DNA from: VRUE01 sp963837735
Lineage (GTDB): Bacteria; Actinomycetota; Thermoleophilia; Solirubrobacterales; 70-9
Reading direction: 5' to 3'
Assembly: GCA_963837735.1 (NCBI GenBank)
Contig: CAWIOM010000004.1
Coordinates: 310,001-374,000, forward strand
DNA: 64,000 nucleotides
Of the stretch, positions 61,746 through 64,000 are shown in pieces. The number at the start of each line of letters is the position of its first letter. Position 1 is the first letter of the stretch. A model generated the notes under the pieces. The model was not told where the DNA came from and searched no databases. It was given only the letters and a program-made list of their open reading frames with translations. Both the position numbers and the translations under genes were made by a program.

Positions 61746-64000
61746 CCCGGGAAGCCTTCCGCCAGCAGCCCGGTGATCTTCTCCGGCGGCAGCGCCCGTG
61801 AGAAGAGGTGGCCCTGGGCGTAGTCGCAACCGAGGCGGCGCAGCTCCGAGAGCTGCGCCTCGTTTTCCACCCCCTCGGCGATCACGTCGAGGGAGAGTGC
61901 CCGCGCCATGCCGATGATCGCCTCGACGATCGCCGTCCGCTCCTGCTCGACGCCGAGCGCGTCGACGAACGAGCGGTCGATCTTCAGGGCGTCCAACGGG
62001 AATCGGTTGAGGTACGCCAGCGATGAGTAGCCGGTGCCGAAGTCGTCGAGAACCAGGCGCACGCCGAGCTCGCTGAGCGCCTCGAGGGTATCCCTCGCGG
62101 TTGCCGACTCCTCGACGAGGACGCTCTCGGTGATCTCCAGCCGCAGGTTGACCGGGTCGAGGCCGGTCCGAGTGAGGACGTCGGCCACGGATGAGGCGAG
62201 GTCGCGATGGGAGACCTGACGAGCGGAGAGGTTGACCGAGAGGTCGAGCGGCCGCTGGTCGGGCCGCTGCTCGTGCCACTCGAGGATCTGACGGCAGGCG
62301 GCCTCCTGGACCCAGCGCCCGACCGGCTCGATCAGGCCGCTTTCCTCGGCGACGGGGATGAACTCGGCGGGATCGAGCTGGCCGCGCTTCGGGTGCATCC
62401 AGCGGACCAGCGCCTCGAGGCCGGTGATCTCACCGCTGCTAAGGGCGACCACCGGCTGGTAGTTGAGGATCAGCTCTCCTCGCCCGATCCCCTGCCGCAG
62501 GTCATGCTCGACCTCAAGCCGTCGCAGGGCGCGGGCGCGCATCTCGGCATCGAACAGCTCGCAGCGGGCGCGGCCCTGTTCCTTGGCCCGGTACATCGCG
62601 GCGTCGGCATTGCGAATCAGCATGTCGGGGTCCGCCGGCTCGCTGTTGGACGGGCGAGCGACGGCGATTCCCAGGCTGGCGGTGATGAATTGCTCGGCGC
62701 CGTCGATGAGATAGGGATCGGAGAAGGCGGACGAGACGCGGTCGGCGATCGCCACCGCCTCGTCCTCGTCGGCAAGGCGGTCGACGAGGATCCCGAACTC
62801 GTCGCCGCCGAAGCGGGCGACGATGTCCCCGGGCCGCAGATGGGCCCGCAGCCGCGGCGCGACTGCGCGCAGTAGCTCGTCGCCGGCGTGGTGACCGAGG
62901 CTGTCATTGATCAGCTTGAAATGGTCGAGGTCCAGGAAGATGATCCCCACGGGGGTCCCGGAGATGGTTGCCCGCCGCAGGGCGTCGGAGAGCGAGTCGA
63001 CGAAGCTGAGCCGGTTGGGAAGCCCGGTCAGCGAATCGTGAAGGACGCGGTGGCGCAGGGCCGCGTCGGCGGCATGGCGCTCGATCGCGTCGGCGAGGAC
63101 GTTCGCCGAGGCCTGCACGAAGTGGACGTCCTGGGGGGTGAAGCGACTCGGCTCGGTCGAGTGCACGTCGAGCACGCCGAAGGGGCCCTCCATCCCTTTG
63201 ATGACCACTGCGAGGCTGCTGCGGACGCCAAGCACACGCAGGGCGGGCGGCATCGAGTAGCGGCTCTCGCTCGACCAGTCGTCGACGACCACGTGCAAGC
63301 CGGACTCGATCGCGGCGCCGGCATGCGAGTCGCGCGCCGCCGATACCCGCTGGTCGGCGCCGGCGAGCTGCCCCCTGAGCCCGGCGCGAAGGTGGAGCCG
63401 GCGCCCGTCGCGCTCGACCTCCCAGATGCAGGCGCTCTCGACCCCCTCGGTCTCGGTCATCAGAGATGCGGCCGCCGCCATCAGGGCCTCTGAGTCGCTG
63501 TCGCGGAGCGCCATCTCCCCGAGCCGGGCGACGGTCGCCTGCTGGGCGGCCGCGCGCTGCAGCTCCTGCTCGGCGCTCTTGCGCTCGGTTATGTCGTAGA
63601 GGACGCCGTGCCAGACCGGGGTCCCTGCCTCGTCCTCCTCGAGCACCGCCTCGTCGAGGATCCAGACGACGTCGCCGGCGCGGGTGACCATCCGGTAGTC
63701 GACGGGCGGGGGGTTGCGATCGCCCAGGGTCCTCCGGGTCTCCTGCTCGAGCGCCCGCTCGCGATCGTCGGGATGGAGCAGTTCGGCCCAGAGCTCGGGC
63801 TTGGCTATCCACTCTTCGGGGGTGTAGCCGAGGATCTCCTCGAGCTGCGGGCTGACGTAGCGCCAGCGCCCGCGCTCGCCCATCTCAGCGGTGTAGATGA
63901 TCGCCGGCAGCCGCTCGACCAGGCGCCGGTAGTCCTCGCCTCCCGAGGAGAGCTGATCGATGAAATCGGAGACCTGCTTTTCGGGCCAGTTTCGTTTCGG
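61718..64000 (-). CDS. PAS-GAF-GGDEF-EAL signalling protein (N-terminus missing at window edge)
   Basis: A multi-domain cyclic di-GMP protein, at least 760 aa and open at the right edge. In order: a PAS fold (YVSPQLEEILGYTPEEW), a second PAS/PAC part ending VLYDITERKSAEQEL, a GAF-like domain (SACIWEVERDGRRLHLRAGL), a GGDEF domain with intact FGGDEFGILV, and an EAL domain with EALVRWMHP and DDFGTGYSSLAYLNRF. Both enzyme signatures look complete, so it may synthesise or degrade cyclic di-GMP. It converges with the ThiY-like gene and overlaps it by 28 bp. Confidence 0.94.
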   Translation of the reverse strand, partial: PKRNWPEKQVSDFIDQLSSGGEDYRRLVERLPAIIYTAEMGERGRWRYVSPQLEEILGYTPEEWIAKPELWAELLHPDDRERALEQETRRTLGDRNPPPVDYRMVTRAGDVVWILDEAVLEEDEAGTPVWHGVLYDITERKSAEQELQRAAAQQATVARLGEMALRDSDSEALMAAAASLMTETEGVESACIWEVERDGRRLHLRAGLRGQLAGADQRVSAARDSHAGAAIESGLHVVVDDWSSESRYSMPPALRVLGVRSSLAVVIKGMEGPFGVLDVHSTEPSRFTPQDVHFVQASANVLADAIERHAADAALRHRVLHDSLTGLPNRLSFVDSLSDALRRATISGTPVGIIFLDLDHFKLINDSLGHHAGDELLRAVAPRLRAHLRPGDIVARFGGDEFGILVDRLADEDEAVAIADRVSSAFSDPYLIDGAEQFITASLGIAVARPSNSEPADPDMLIRNADAAMYRAKEQGRARCELFDAEMRARALRRLEVEHDLRQGIGRGELILNYQPVVALSSGEITGLEALVRWMHPKRGQLDPAEFIPVAEESGLIEPVGRWVQEAACRQILEWHEQRPDQRPLDLSVNLSARQVSHRDLASSVADVLTRTGLDPVNLRLEITESVLVEESATARDTLEALSELGVRLVLDDFGTGYSSLAYLNRFPLDALKIDRSFVDALGVEQERTAIVEAIIGMARALSLDVIAEGVENEAQLSELRRLGCDYAQGHLFSRALPPEKITGLLAEGFPGYSGILPGR

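Overview
The window is GC-rich chromosomal DNA with densely packed genes, short intergenic gaps and many stop/start overlaps (ATGA or GTGA). The gene order greA-lysS-clpC and tilS-hpt-ftsH-folP-folB-folK, the rlmN, recD2, typA and MoxR/VWA genes, and small conserved proteins of actinobacterial type point to Actinomycetota. My best guess is class Thermoleophilia (Solirubrobacterales-like); the sequence supports the phylum better than the order. I saw no tRNA, rRNA, CRISPR array, insertion sequence or prophage. Many genes have a TANNNT hexamer 6-8 nt before the start codon, which fits leaderless transcription.

Layout. 1-6.3 kb (minus): coaX-dusB, then greA-lysS, then clpC, which runs off the left edge. 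6.3-7.5 kb (plus): a cupin and a GST-like protein. 7.5-14 kb (minus): a MerR/adenylate-cyclase fusion followed by tilS, hpt, ftsH, folP, folB and folK. 14-16 kb: an ammonium transporter with a PII protein. 16-22.4 kb: a nucleoside phosphorylase-like protein, a three-domain secreted wall hydrolase, an HAD hydrolase, a universal stress protein and hypothetical proteins. 22.5-30.5 kb: a LysR regulator, a second ammonium transporter, a sirtuin, a dehydrogenase/hydratase fusion of beta-oxidation and a type III glutamine synthetase. 30.7-43.4 kb: a P450, rlmN, a broken PKD-type secreted gene, an LLM flavoprotein, a TetR regulator with a palindromic operator, cupins, recD2, a VTT membrane protein, a subtilase-like secreted protein and a YHYH protein. 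43.6-50.9 kb: a cold-shock gene with a textbook terminator, typA, a disrupted secreted gene, an MFS exporter, a DUF2252 protein and an acyl-CoA dehydrogenase. 51-64 kb: bcp, a Ca2+/H+ antiporter, a lipoprotein, MoxR-VWA-phosphatase, an Rrf2 regulator with a TauE exporter, a ThiY-like ABC importer and a PAS-GAF-GGDEF-EAL protein that runs off the right edge.

Nitrogen assimilation is the clearest shared theme: two Amt transporters, one PII protein and GS type III. Folate synthesis, tRNA modification and proteolysis form the conserved housekeeping block.

The least expected signals are non-coding. Two distant loci (9262-9364 and 52228-52353) carry the same conserved motif pair around an inner hairpin, enclosed by long, nearly perfect self-complementary arms that differ between the loci. 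One copy supplies the C-terminal tail of FtsH and abuts the folP start codon; the other has the stop codons of two convergent genes inside its arms. A third large nested inverted repeat fills the convergent junction at 30540-30652. Two divergent gene pairs share a near-palindromic -10 element with exactly 24 nt between the two start codons.
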